Origin: Stromatinia cepivora
Lineage: Eukaryota; Ascomycota; Leotiomycetes; Helotiales; Sclerotiniaceae
Reading direction: 5' to 3'
NCBI GenBank assembly: GCA_014898415.1
Contig: RCTD01000007.1
Coordinates: 1,841,625 to 1,905,624 of the forward strand
Length of the DNA stretch: 64,000 bases
Position 1 is the stretch's first letter. Each line of letters starts with the position of its first letter. The translations under genes and the position numbers were made by a program. This document shows positions 34,925 through 47,494 of this stretch, in pieces. The notes beneath the pieces are model-generated. The model was given only the letters and a program-made list of their open reading frames with translations, did not search any database and was not told the origin of the DNA.

Positions 34925-35132
34925 TGTCGGAATATGAATCATGTGTATGGTAAGGATAGTAAGGATGATAAGGATCATATAAGCATTAGTACTCGCACTA
35001 ATGCTTCGGCATATATCATTATATAGATCTTTACTTTTCATAGATTCTAGTTCTCTAGGTAAATCAAAACATATTAATAATTCTATATATTCGTTAATGA
35101 ACTTCACTTTCTTATATATAGTTATCCTAATA
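34925..35132 (+). repeat. 5' LTR of copia B
   Basis: 208 bp; starts TGTCGGAATATGAATCATG, ends TTATCCTAATA (RIP form of TTGTCCCGACA). Confidence 0.9.
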
Positions 35133-35519
35133 CTGATCAGTTTTTATTATAATGATATCACAGATCAGATATTGAGAACTAGTATAAAGAGTTATAAACT
35201 TTAAATCAATTTCAACTTTGTTTTTGTAATTGGATAAAGATATTTCATTGTAAGACGAAGCATTTTTATACCAAAGGATAAATCTCTAACTATTAAGCAA
35301 TCCAAGAGAATCGAAGAATCAGGAATAGCAATTATCTAATAGTGAATTTGGAGTTCACTTCTTGATTCAATTATTCTACATTTATTATATATCTACCAGA
35401 TAGTATAGAATATACATTTGAAGAAAACCTGAAAACAATTTCGAGTTTTTCGTTATATCTATTTTTTTACAAAAAACTATTTCATTTATTCATTTCATAT
35501 AAATTATCAATTATATATA

Positions 35520-35690
35520 AGATTAATCAATTCAATTTGATTAATTTCATTATCCTAATCGTTCCATTCATTTCGATTAAATCTGTTTCGATTAAATCCG
35601 ATCACTTTAATCAATTTTGGTCAATCTTGGTCAATTTTGGTCAATTTCGATCGATTCGATCAATCAACCCCAATCTCGAAATACTTTCAG
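35520..35690. repeat. GGTCAATTT array in copia-1 leader
   Basis: Repeated GATTAAATC and TTTTGGTCAATTT/TTGGTCAAT units between the 5' LTR and gag; the equivalent in copy A is at about 21960-22126. It resembles the array before the 3' LTR of the gypsy family. Confidence 0.7.
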
Positions 35691-35999
35691 GATTTAATAA
35701 TATTATATATAGTATAAATGAAACTTCATTATAGTATATATTTCATATATTATGAATCTGTATTCAAATTCTTTTTTAAAACCGTTTTAAAAACTTTGTA
35801 ACAATCAATTTCGAAACAATCTGAAAATATACAACAATCATTACTATAACAATTATAGCAGGTATATTCGAAAACTTCTTTATAATTTTTTATCCTAAAA
35901 GAATATAAATCCCATTATTATCAGTATCAATTATTTCATATATCAGTATCAATTATTTCATATATCAGAAGCAAAGAATATAATGAATAGATAGATAAA

Positions 36000-38900
36000 T
36001 AAAAATATAATCAATTTATATCTACAAAAGAAAATCTTTAGGAAATCATCGATTTTTATAAATACAAATTGAAGTTTTATATGATATATAATTATATCAA
36101 TAAAGATCTATAAAATAATTATTATAACAACTTTGCAGATTTCAAAATTAAGTATTTCGAATTTATCAATTCAAAGATCATATTTAGATTATATATTGAA
36201 TTGAAAGTAGATGATTTATTTATCAAAAAGATAATATAATATACAAAACTGATAATCAATAAAACCTTAATCGAAATGCTTTATACTTTATATATACTAT
36301 AATCAAATGAACAAATTCGAAAGGTAAAAATGGATCGATACTTCCAATTCTGATCAAAAATTATCCTAAACCAAATCAAGATACTCGATAACAATGTATA
36401 TCTGGATATCATCCCCGAAAATCTAATATCCTTATTCAACTCTAAAAGAAGAAAACAATTTGTATAAATAAATGCAAAACAATTATTACCAATATAATGC
36501 AAAGGAATTCAATCATTATAATTAGACAAAAAACCAAGATCTTATATATTCAAAGAACTTCTAAACAACAAATATCAAGATCTAAGAGGGAAACAATATT
36601 CAATATTATTATAATTATTGTATAATAATAATATATCATTTAAAGATGAAAAATTATCGAATAAAAAGAAACCTATTTATGGCAAAGGATTATCAAATAG
36701 ATTATCTGATAATAAGAAACCTTTAAACAATAACAAATACTTTAGAAACAATTGTAAAGCAAATAATATAGATCAAAATGATATTTATATATATCTTTAT
36801 AGAAATAATAGAAGAGGAAAAGATCTATTTAATAATAAAAAAAACAATGGTTTAGGAAATTATAAAAATAAATTATTTGATTATATATATAGCAATAATA
36901 TCAATTATAACCTTGGAAACCTCGAAAAACTTTATGATAATATTAATAAATATGTTAACCAAAACGATAATTTCGATTACAAATATATTATCTTTTTTAA
37001 TTATTACAAAAGAATCAATATCTATTCAAATCTTTATATAAGAGTGTTCTTTATAATACTAAAAGAAAAGGTTTTTATATTCTATCATTCGAATTTCAAT
37101 TATATTTTAAATATGATGAAGGGTATCTATGAAATAATGAAAATATTTTTCGAAGGAGAAGGGTATTAATATGGATTTATAGAAAAATAGGATTATACAA
37201 TATTCAAAACAATTATTATATAGAACCTTGGAAAATCGATATTAGAATGCTTGAATATCATAATTATTAAATTTCGATATCTTCAAAAAGGTTTATCAAA
37301 AAAACTTTAAATAGTTATATATATCTAAAAAAAGATCTTCAATGTATATGATTGTATACTGGTATATAATCAAATGTATTATCGATTTTCAAAATCTGTA
37401 ATCGAATTCATTGAGAATTTATAAAACTTTATCTTTATATATAAGAAATCATATTTGAACGAAAACAAGATATTTTATATAGATCAAATATACAATTAAA
37501 AGAATCTTAAATATAATTACAAATACAAATCTAATTAATGATTCTTTATTTATATAAAAAGAACTAAAAAATGCTTTATTTATAAGAAAGAAGGTTATTA
37601 ATCAAACAAGTATATAGAAGTTGAATAAATTAAATCGAAATACAAATATAAAGAATTATTCAAAAACAACGATAAGGATTTCGGATTATATTTCGAACAA
37701 TATATTATTGAATATAAAAAAACTTTATTGGATATTGATATTAACAAAGAATTCATAATATATATTCAAAACGATTCAAAGAAGAATATAAAGAATAATA
37801 ATCCAAAATATATTTGAATTTTATTTTACAGATCGATTAACAAAAAGAAAATTATAATAAATCTATTCAACAAAATAACAATATATACTTTAATTAATTT
37901 TATCAATAAACCAATTAACAAAACCGAAAAATACGAAACTTTCTTTTCGAGATATAATAACAAAAAGTTTCAGAGTATTATTATCGATACAAAAGTATCC
38001 CAATAATTTATAATAGAATTCAAATAGTATCAAGTATACCAAAAAGATATCAAGAATATTATATTGAATATAAATAGAACAGGAATTATAAAAATGATAT
38101 TCAGAATCAAAAAAACCGAATCAATCGAATCGATTTAATTGAATTTATTTTCAGAAACTATTGAATTCTATATTATAGAATCAGAAACACCATTTCTATT
38201 ATCGCTACAGAATATAGATCGATTTGGGGTATATTACAATAACATTATCGATGCATTTGTATCATCAATTACAAATTACCCTTGCATTTGTAAATTCAAA
38301 TATACAATATTATTCTGGAATATAAAAATCCAGTAATTTATATAAATATTTATCGATATAAATAATTATTATTTAATCGAATCGGAAATACAAAGATTGT
38401 ATTGTTATTTCAATTACCCTTTTATAAACAAATTCTATCAAATTCTCCGATATACAGGTTATATAGATATTATTTAAAGAGATCTCAAAAAACTTATAAA
38501 ATTCTATAAATATTATTAAAAATACAGAAAATCTTTAGGCAGATTCAAATTCAATCTTTACAATAATATCGAATTTAATTATTCGATTATAATTGATATT
38601 ATATATATCAATAACAAATTAATATTATATATTATCGATAAAGAAATCAGATTTCAAATAATATAATAATTCGATAATATTAATGCGAAGTATATATAGA
38701 ATAAATTAAGAATATACTAAATAAATATATATCTAGATCTATTAGATTATATTATTCATAATATTAGGAAAAACTTTGTGAACAAGGAATTCAAATAATA
38801 TACTAAGATGATAATGATTATTATGAAAAGTATATCTGTTGAAGTATATTGATTGATTGGGATGATCAAATATTATTATCAAATCATTCGATATATATAC

Positions 38901-41300
38901 AATATTATTGAGGAAGAATTCAAAGGCATTGAAATGTCGAAAAAGTCGGTATTGTAAATGATAATGAAAGCAATAAATGATATCATTAGCCCCAATGGAA
39001 TTATATCTACCCTTTTAGTATTCAAAGTGTATTTGTGGATAAACAAATTCGATCTATTGGTATCTAATATTCAATAATGATTCAATATAATTAAGAAAGT
39101 AAATAACAAAATCAAAAAATTCCGAATTGAAAGACAAATAGTAAATACATTAAATTAATGTAATAGTTCAAATATAACTTCAATTCATGAATTATTAATC
39201 AATTTAAAGATATAAATATAAAAAAAAGGAAACAATCGAATTACTGAATGAATAGAATTATTCATATTATTATAAATCGAGGACGAAACCTATATAATTC
39301 AATTATCAAATAGATTTATAATCTTTCGATTTATAATAGTAAAACCTTATATAATCGAAATAATGATATTAATAAAATCCATTATACAAATAGAATATAT
39401 TACGACAGAACAAATCCCTTAGGAAATATCCTTGAAGGATTTCGAAACTACTATTCAAAAGAAATTTAAGATTGTCTTAAAAAACGCAATAAAAGCGAAT
39501 CCTAATATTCTTCAAATAATTATTCTTTTAATGAGAATATTATATAATACAATAAATACAATATTGATGAAAATTATAATAATATACTTTATTAAAGATA
39601 CAATAATAATACCAAATATAATTATCTATTTTCAAAATAATGAAAAAGAAAACATCATCGGATTCTTTAACGAGAATCTATTGATATCCAATATATTCCA
39701 AAATCTATTGATCTATAAAGAATCAAGAAAAAAGGAAATTAATAATTTAATAGAAAACAATATATTCGAAATTGTATAATAAATAGATATACTAGAAAGT
39801 ATATAAATATTCAAATCAAGATTCATTGATAAGATCAAAAATGAAGGCATTGAGAAAGCATTTCCGAAATCGAGGTTTATAATCTAGATATAGAATAATA
39901 TAGAAAAGAGAATAGTATTAATACAATCATCTATAATTTAACAAGCAAATCAATATTTGATATTAAATATTATAATTATTTTATAATCAATTGTATAAAC
40001 AACTTTATATATTAGGGATATTATTCAAGCTTATATATAAACAGTATTCAATCTGATATAATTGTTTTATATTCTATTATTTAAGGAAATAAAACTTATG
40101 AAGGGAATATTATTATAAATGATTAAATCATTATATAGTATATCAAAAACTGGAAATCATTAATTCGGTATTTACTATAATCATTATCTTATTGCACTTT
40201 AAATGATTTAATCAATCTATAATCCCTATCTAATATATACCAAATAGGAAGATAAAATATTTGGATTAATAGAACTTCAAATGAATAATATAATCATTAT
40301 AACTAATAAAGTATTCGCAAATAGAGAACAAAAAGAATTCGAAAATGCAAAGTTTCTTGTAAAGGATCGAGAAACTCTATTATTCGAGAACTCCCTTAAA
40401 TTCAATGGAATTATTATTATTCAAATAAATAATGATTTTATTTATATCAATCAGAAAAGGCAATATACAAATTTATAATTTGTCAAAATATAATTAATCG
40501 ATATTTATGGTATAAAAGATAAAATTCGAAAAAGTATAACCTCAAAGAATCAATATATTGTTCAATATGTAAAAGGAGTTTATATTTCGATAATATATTA
40601 ATCAAAAGTATTATTTGTTTTTTCTTTTATTATTTAGATTATCAATCCCAAAAAGGAAAATATAAAATTGATAAATAAAACAATCCAATGGCAAATAGAT
40701 AATTTAATTAAAGGATTGAAATTCGTATTATTCGATTTCGATTCGTTGAAATTAGTAGTATTCATAAATATATCATTCGTTAATAATCGAGATCTATCCT
40801 TGCAAATCGGATATATCATTATATTAATAAATAAGAATAATAAAACAAATCTAATTCATTGATCATTTATTAAATACAAAAGAATTATTAGGAGTATATT
40901 AGCATCGGAACTTTATGGTATGATTTTAGGATTCGATGTTAATACAGTATTCAAAAGTATTATCGAAAATATATTACTAAAGCAAAAAGTATTATTAGTT
41001 ATATATATAGATTCGAAATCGCTTTATAATTATTTTACAAAATTAGATTCAATACAAAAGAAAAGATTGATAATTGATTTAATAATTTTGCGGTAATTGT
41101 ATAAACAAAAAGAGATAATGGAAATCAAATAAATTGATAAAGAATTTAATTCTATTGATACAATAATAAAAACAAAACTATATCAGGTTTTCAGAGATCT
41201 TGTAAAGAGCAATACAATCAAGATTAAGATTACAGAATGAATGAAAAGATTAGAATATAATAAAGAGAAAATGGTATAAATATAGAAATCAAAGAACAAA
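36000..41300 (+). pseudogene. Copia B gag-pol relic
   Basis: The longest open part is 36618-37169, an Asn/Lys-rich gag segment. Then protease IIDTKVSQ near 37985 (family DTG; Gly has become Lys by G-to-A), GAG-pre-integrase near 38139-38500, integrase SIIIDIIYINNKLILYIID near 38580-38640 with NFVNKEFK near 38772 (family D..KNF..KEF), RT near 39700-40480 (NNLIENNIFEIV; ITNKVFANREQKEFENAKFL near 40296), RNase H near 40640-41250 (WQIDNLIKGLKF, TNLIH, LASELYGM-type IGS..ASELYG near 40905). It is broken by many RIP-type stops. Confidence 0.85.
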
Positions 41301-41476
41301 TACAAAACAAAAACCATTACAAATATATATTCAATTATCGGATATATAATCATTTTATGTATAGATTGATTCGAACAAAAAAACAAAACGAAAACTAAAA
41401 TTGGAAAAAGTACTCACTTATTAAATATATATATTCCTGAAGTATACAATACTTCGACTTTAAAAGTAATTATTAA

Positions 41477-41684
41477 TATCAGAATATAAATCATATATAT
41501 AATAAGAATAATAAGAATGATAAAGATTATATAAGTATTAATACTTGCACTAATACCTCGGCATATATCATTATATAGATCTTTACCCTTTAGAAATTCT
41601 AACTCTCTAGGCAAATCAAAATGTATTAATAGTTCTATACGTTTATTGATGAACCTCACTTCCCTGTGTACAGTTGTCCCGACA
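41477..41684 (+). repeat. 3' LTR of copia B
   Basis: 208 bp; starts TATCAGAATATAAATCA, ends CAGTTGTCCCGACA. Confidence 0.9.
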
Positions 41685-41689
41685 GATAT

Positions 41690-42010
41690 TCTATTCAATT
41701 ATTTAAATATCTTTTATATAGTATACCTCAACAATATTTTAATCTATTTCGAAAACAAAAAAGAATATTAAACTTATGTTAAACTAATTCTCGAACGATT
41801 AAAAGTCATTAATCTACAAACGAATTTCAAGAAATACAAATTCAATATTATATATATCAAATACTTGGGCTTTATTATCTTTATTAAAGGAATAAAGATA
41901 GATCCTAAAAAGATTAAGATAATTGAGAATTGAACCTTTTTAATAACAATAAAAAGGATCCAATCATTCTTTGGTTTTTGCAATTTTTATCGATGATTTA
42001 TTAAGGATTA
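41690..42010 (+). pseudogene. Gypsy C RT, middle part
   Basis: Resumes after copia B with IVYLNNILIYFENK near 41720-41760: the catalytic YLDD box has become YLNN by two G-to-A changes. Then KYLGF-type sequence (IKYLGFIIFIKGIKIDPKKI near 41846-41910) and IQSFFGFCNFYRRF near 41955-42000, a hallmark of gypsy RT/RNase H. It is cut by copia D at 42011. Confidence 0.88.
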
Positions 42011-42176
42011 TATTAACCTTTGATGCAGGAAGTAGTAGTATTGTTGACTATATAAATTGAACTAAAGATTTATAATTCTAATAAAAATAGAATTGAGATT
42101 ATCCCCAAATATGATTTATATACCACTATAATCATATAACTTCAATTCTAATCCTATAATAGCCTCATTTCCAATA
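42011..42176 (-). repeat. 3' LTR of copia D
   Basis: 166 bp on the minus strand, ends degraded by RIP-type changes (CATTTCCAATA for CATTTCCAACA). Confidence 0.88.
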
Positions 42177-42199
42177 TTCCTCTATTGAAGATATCCTAT

Positions 42200-45100
42200 T
42201 CGATTCTTTTAGATTATTAATCCTAATATTTTCTTGAATTTTTCGAAAACAATTCTTATACAAAGCTTTATTATTCTATTAATAATTATATTGTATATAT
42301 TGATAAAATTAATAATGATTTTCTCTTTTTCTATTAAATCCCTAATAAAATAATAATTGATATCTATATATTTGAATTGTTTATACAAATATAAATTCTT
42401 GATTAAAATTAAAACACCCTAATTATCATCAAATATCTAAATTATATCTCCGTTCTTTTTAATATAATTTAATCTAAATAGATCTTTAAGTATTTATATA
42501 ATTCATTTTTTTTATTTGATAAATATTATTATTATAATATATTCTGATTCTATATTAAAAGTAACCACAAATATTTGTTTCTTATTAATCTATAATATAG
42601 AGTCTTTATAGAATATCACAATTCCTTTTGAAACATTTTTTTAATTATATTTATTATTAATCCAATTTATATCTATATATACTTTTATTATATTATCAAA
42701 TATATTATATTTTTTATAAATATCAAATTGTATTTTTTTTAATCCAAACCATAACTTTTGTTTAATTGTTGATTATAGATATCATATCAGATTCTTTAAA
42801 GTTATAATATAATATTTTATTGGTTTTGTTATAAATTGTGAAAATCTTCTAATTGAGAATATTATATCTAATCGAATATATATTATTGAATAAATTACAT
42901 TTTTTATTTATTATTAATATTTATTCATATCTACCAGTTCATCATTATCGATTACTAACCGAAAATGAATATAATCCATTATTAACAATTTCTTAATTTA
43001 ATATTATCCATATATAATATTATATTTAATTAATATAACATCAAAATATTCTTTTTGATTTATAATTAATATATACACTTTTCTATCGCAAATAATCTTA
43101 ATATTTAGGATCTTATTAATCTCCCCTAAATTCTTAGTATTAAAACAAACTAATAGCTTTTCATTAAACTAAATGATTTATGATAATATATACAATACAA
43201 TAATAATATCATCAATATATACCAATAATATTATATCATAGTTTTTGAATATATACAGATATAGGTTTATCAAACTTTATACAAAGTTTATATCTAAAAA
43301 CTCTTTCTTCAATAATAAACTTTAATCCCTTTTAATTTGCTTCAAACTATATAGACTTTATAGAATTCATAATATATATCCCTTTTTGACTTTAATATCT
43401 TGGAATAGTTCAAGATAGATTTCTTTCTTCAAATATAATTCAATAAAGGCGTTTTTGATATCGAAATGTGAGTATTCCAAATTTTCCTTTATAATAATAA
43501 TTAGGAATAATTTGAATATATTTAATCTTATTATTAGTATAAATGTTTTATTATAATCTTTTTTTAATATTTAATTGAATCCTCAAATTATTAATTTTAC
43601 TTTGAATCGTTCTATCTTATTATCCTTAATCTTAATTATAAATATCTATTTCATCGAAATCAGATTATTTTTTTTAAGAAATATATATTCTTTCTAAATA
43701 TTATTTTGAATTAAAGATATGATTTCCTTTTGAATAATTTCCTTTTATTTTTCAGAGTATTTTCGATTTAATATTATTTTCTTATAAATTCTTGGTATTT
43801 TGATTTCTAAAATTTCTTTAGCTAAATATATTATACCTTTTATATTATTTATATCTATCAACGAAATTATAAAATCTGAAACAATCTTATTTTTAATATA
43901 AAGATCCATTTTATAAATAATTGGGATTATAATTATAATATATTCTATACTTTTTTGAATTTTGGTTTATATAAATATCACAATCAATACCCTTATAATC
44001 TTGCTTTCCCATTTTCCTTCAGAATCTTATTTTATATCTTTTTTCTGTTTTTATATTAAATACTTTAAAAATTCGTTTTCAAGATTTATTATATTCTTTT
44101 ATTTAATCTCAAATGATTATAAATTTATTTTGTTTTTTGATCTTATTAAAAAAAATTTATTAACAAAATTTAAGACAATCTTAAATTTTGCTTTTGGTAT
44201 AAATTCAGGGTCTATAAAAATTGATTTTTGGATTGGAATCTCTAAAATAATGGATTCAATATCTAAAGTATTCTTGGAAAAAGATTCTTGATTTATTTTC
44301 TGGATATTGCTATCTTTATTTTTATTGTATATTAATATTGATATATTTAATTTATCTGATTTCAATTCAACAATTGAAGTATTTGGTACAATTACTAAAC
44401 TTAATATAATATCTATTGAAAAGAATATTTGGAATAAAGATGATATAAATATCATATTTAATATTGAAAATAGAAAAAATACTTTATTTATTATTGATCT
44501 ATTATAAAATCTTTGATCTGGTTTTATATTCTTTATTCTTTATAAATTTAATTCACAATTTTTTAATTTAAAATCCAAATCTCTTTTTCGATAAGATTTA
44601 TCTATAATTACTCTATTTAATCGAAATATATAATCTAACTCTAAAAAATATACTTTGATATATTTATTTATAATTTTTGAATATCCTAAAAATATATCAA
44701 TTTTCGAAGTATCCTATAACTTATTATATCTTTATCTTTTCAGAATAATCTTGAAATTAATATAAATATAATATTTGCTTCTTCAAATTTTATATATCTT
44801 TATATCTAATACTATATTTATAAAAACTTTTATAAAAGATTGATCTATTTTATTTATATTAGGATCAATATTAATATAATTCTTAATATAAGTATTATAT
44901 TTTATAATTTTATTCCAAAACTTTAATAATAATTCAGTTTCTTTTAATATTGCTTTTATATTTATCTTTATAATTCTTATATTCTATTTTACAGATTTAT
45001 TTTGATATAAAAAGGCAATTATTATAATTTCGGATTGTATATTTAATGATCATTTACAAATAACTTATAGGAGTTCTAATATATTATTAATTCTAATTAT

Positions 45101-47000
45101 AATAATCTTTTCTTCAATAATCAATTCCATCTTCTTTTTTCAAGTTTTCAATATTTGAATTGCATCATCTTTTTATTTAAATAATATAATCCAATTTATT
45201 TTTGTATAACTATCGATAATCAATATAAAATAACAATTCCTTCGAATCGATTTTAAAAATAATCCTATAATATCGAAATATATAAATTCGAATCTCTTTG
45301 ATTTATATAAATTCAATTACTTCGGAATATGATTGATTATCTTAATGAGTATATATATTTTATAGATATCTAATTCAATTGAGATCTTTATTGATTTGAT
45401 TATATTAGATATTTTATATAGATTCTTGATTTTATCTAAACCTAGATGATTGAATCTTCGATATTATAATAGATATCTCTTTTTCTCCTTAAATATTAAT
45501 TCGTTATCGATACCTTTAATACTATTGATTATCTTTGAAGAAAAATCTTTTTCCTGATTATTTTGATATACACTCGAATAAAGAATTATATCCTTATATC
45601 CTTTGATTATATATGAAATCATATATATTCTATCTTGTATTTTAATATAAATAATTTTCTTATTGTTTTTCTTAAAATATATATAATGAAAATTGAATTC
45701 TCTTTGCAGTTTTATTTCGCAGATCCTTTTTTCTAATAATAAATTTACTTTTAACTTTAATATATATAATATATTTGAAAATAGTATCTTAAAATCATCT
45801 TTATATATTATATCTATTAAATCCTAATGATAATAATATATTATTCCTTTATTAATCTTTATCCTTTATTTAATAATAAGGTTTATTAATCTAAATAATA
45901 AAGATTAATTAGATATATATAAAGAAATATTTGTATTGATATATCATTTGTTAAAAGAAATTTTATTAATGATCTTTTTTATCAAATTGTAATCTTCTTT
46001 TATTATATCCTCAATATCGAAATCTGATTCAAAAATATTGTTAGCAAAATATATTTGATCTTTTTTGTTGAAATGAATCTTTTTTGGATTTAATAATTCT
46101 TTTCTTTTTTGGTAATAAAGGTAATTGTAAAAGAGTTTATTGATTTATATTAAATATAGATAATTTTATATATAATGATCTTCCTTTTGATATAGATTAC
46201 AAATATTGTTTAGGATTTCGAAATCTGATTTTTAATATTGAAAAGTATATTTAAATCCTTTCGCAATTTGTATTCATTTTGATTTATTCTTAAAACGAAA
46301 TTCTTTAATTTGTAAATACTTAATCTTATTATCGATACTAAAATTGATTTGGATATCTAATATATCTATTATTCTTTAATAATCAATTAAAAGATTATAT
46401 ATTAAAACCAAAAACAAAACAATATCTTGATATACTGATCGATAACTTTCGTTTGTAATTCCTAATTTTCTTTTATACTCTTTCAATTTGTTCTAAACTT
46501 CGATAATAATTATATCGGAATAAATATCAAATTGGAATTTGAAGTTCTAAATCATCATTATATATATATTAATTGTAATTATATTAATTCTGATATATTT
46601 TGATTTAAAATATCTTCAAAGTATATATACTATTGAATATTCATTGGTAAAAACTTTATCATTATTATTGAATATTATACAAATATATAATAATATATTC
46701 ATTTCATTTTTTAAGTATTTTGATTTCAATTTGATATTGTAATATATATAACCATTGATTTTATAAGTAAATACTATATTAGATCCTATAATCTATATAT
46801 ATTCATTTAATTTTTAATCAATTATATAAAACTATCCTTTTTTTATTAATTATATCTTCATTTATTTAAATTATTATTTATAATTATTTTAATCGAATTT
46901 CGAAAAAATTGTTTGATTCTGATATTGTAAAGGTTTCTTATTGTTTGATAAATATCGAAAATAATCTTTAGGTTTTTAAAACAATCTTAAAAAGTATACA
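42200..47000 (-). pseudogene. Copia D gag-pol relic
   Basis: Parallel to copy 1 in reverse. RT catalytic box VYIDDI on the minus strand at about 43208-43230; RNase H toward 42400; integrase toward 45400-44600; gag toward 46900-45900. Stops in all frames. The strand opposite to coding is open at 43962-44291 for 109 codons, exactly as in copy 1 at 3997-4326. Confidence 0.8.
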
Positions 47001-47323
47001 ACAAATAGGTTCAAAATAATAAAGAAATATAAAAATAAAATAATAAGAAAATTCGTAAAATTGTATTGTAATATGTTTTCTTATAGTTATATGAACTTGC
47101 TTTTCACCTTTGCTATAATTCTATATTAGCATTGTACAGACTACTCTCCACTCTAACCTATAATATTGTAAATTATAAATTGTATTATCATATTTCAACT
47201 TTGCTTCAATAATACTATATAAAAACTCTGATTTTCATTTTATTTTATCCTTACTAACTATATTAATCCTTTCTCGATTTGCTTTGTTTTCTAATCATTA
47301 TTGTACAACCGGATCTTATAATC

Positions 47324-47489
47324 TGTTAACTTTTGATACAAGAAATAATAGTATTATTGATTATATAGATTGAACTAAAGATCTATAATTCTAATAGGAG
47401 TAGAATTGAGGTTATCCCCAAATATGGTCTGTGCACCACAATGATCACGTGACCTCAATTCTAATCCTATGATGGCCTCATTTCCAACA
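47324..47489 (-). repeat. 5' LTR of copia D
   Basis: 166 bp, the best preserved copia-2 LTR; contains TGATCACGTGACCTC with CACGTG at 47446-47451. The internal region begins (minus strand) GATTATAAGATCCGGTTGT, a probable primer-binding region. Confidence 0.9.
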
Positions 47490-47494
47490 GATTA

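Larger units (their letters stand above)
34925..41684 (+). mobile_element. Ty1/copia element B (copia-1 family), 6760 bp
   Basis: LTRs 34925-35132 and 41477-41684, 208 bp each, TGTCGGAATATG...CCCGACA at their best-preserved ends. TSD GATAT is perfect (34920-34924 and 41685-41689). It is the least interrupted copy of the family and serves as the empty-site reference for three of the four insertions in copy A (72-bp unit, gag-only element, solo LTR). Confidence 0.93.
42011..47489 (-). mobile_element. Ty1/copia element D (copia-2 family), 5479 bp
   Basis: LTRs 42011-42176 and 47324-47489 (166 bp each); minus strand, so the 5' LTR is the right one (TGTTGGAAATGAGGCC...AAAAGTTAACA). TSD GATTA is perfect (42006-42010 and 47490-47494). 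It interrupts gypsy C; across the insertion the gypsy frame continues (KDY / DYS..AKPF). It is the complete partner of copy 1 (1234-6274). Confidence 0.93.

Noticed and set aside
36618..37169. 183-codon Asn-rich frame as an independent host gene
   Set aside because: It lies inside copia B at the gag position and aligns with the broken gag of copia A.
4117..44455. Other open frames of 60-112 codons across the AT-rich blocks as genes
   Set aside because: They fall inside identified retrotransposons or reflect composition; listed only where they match a transposon domain.
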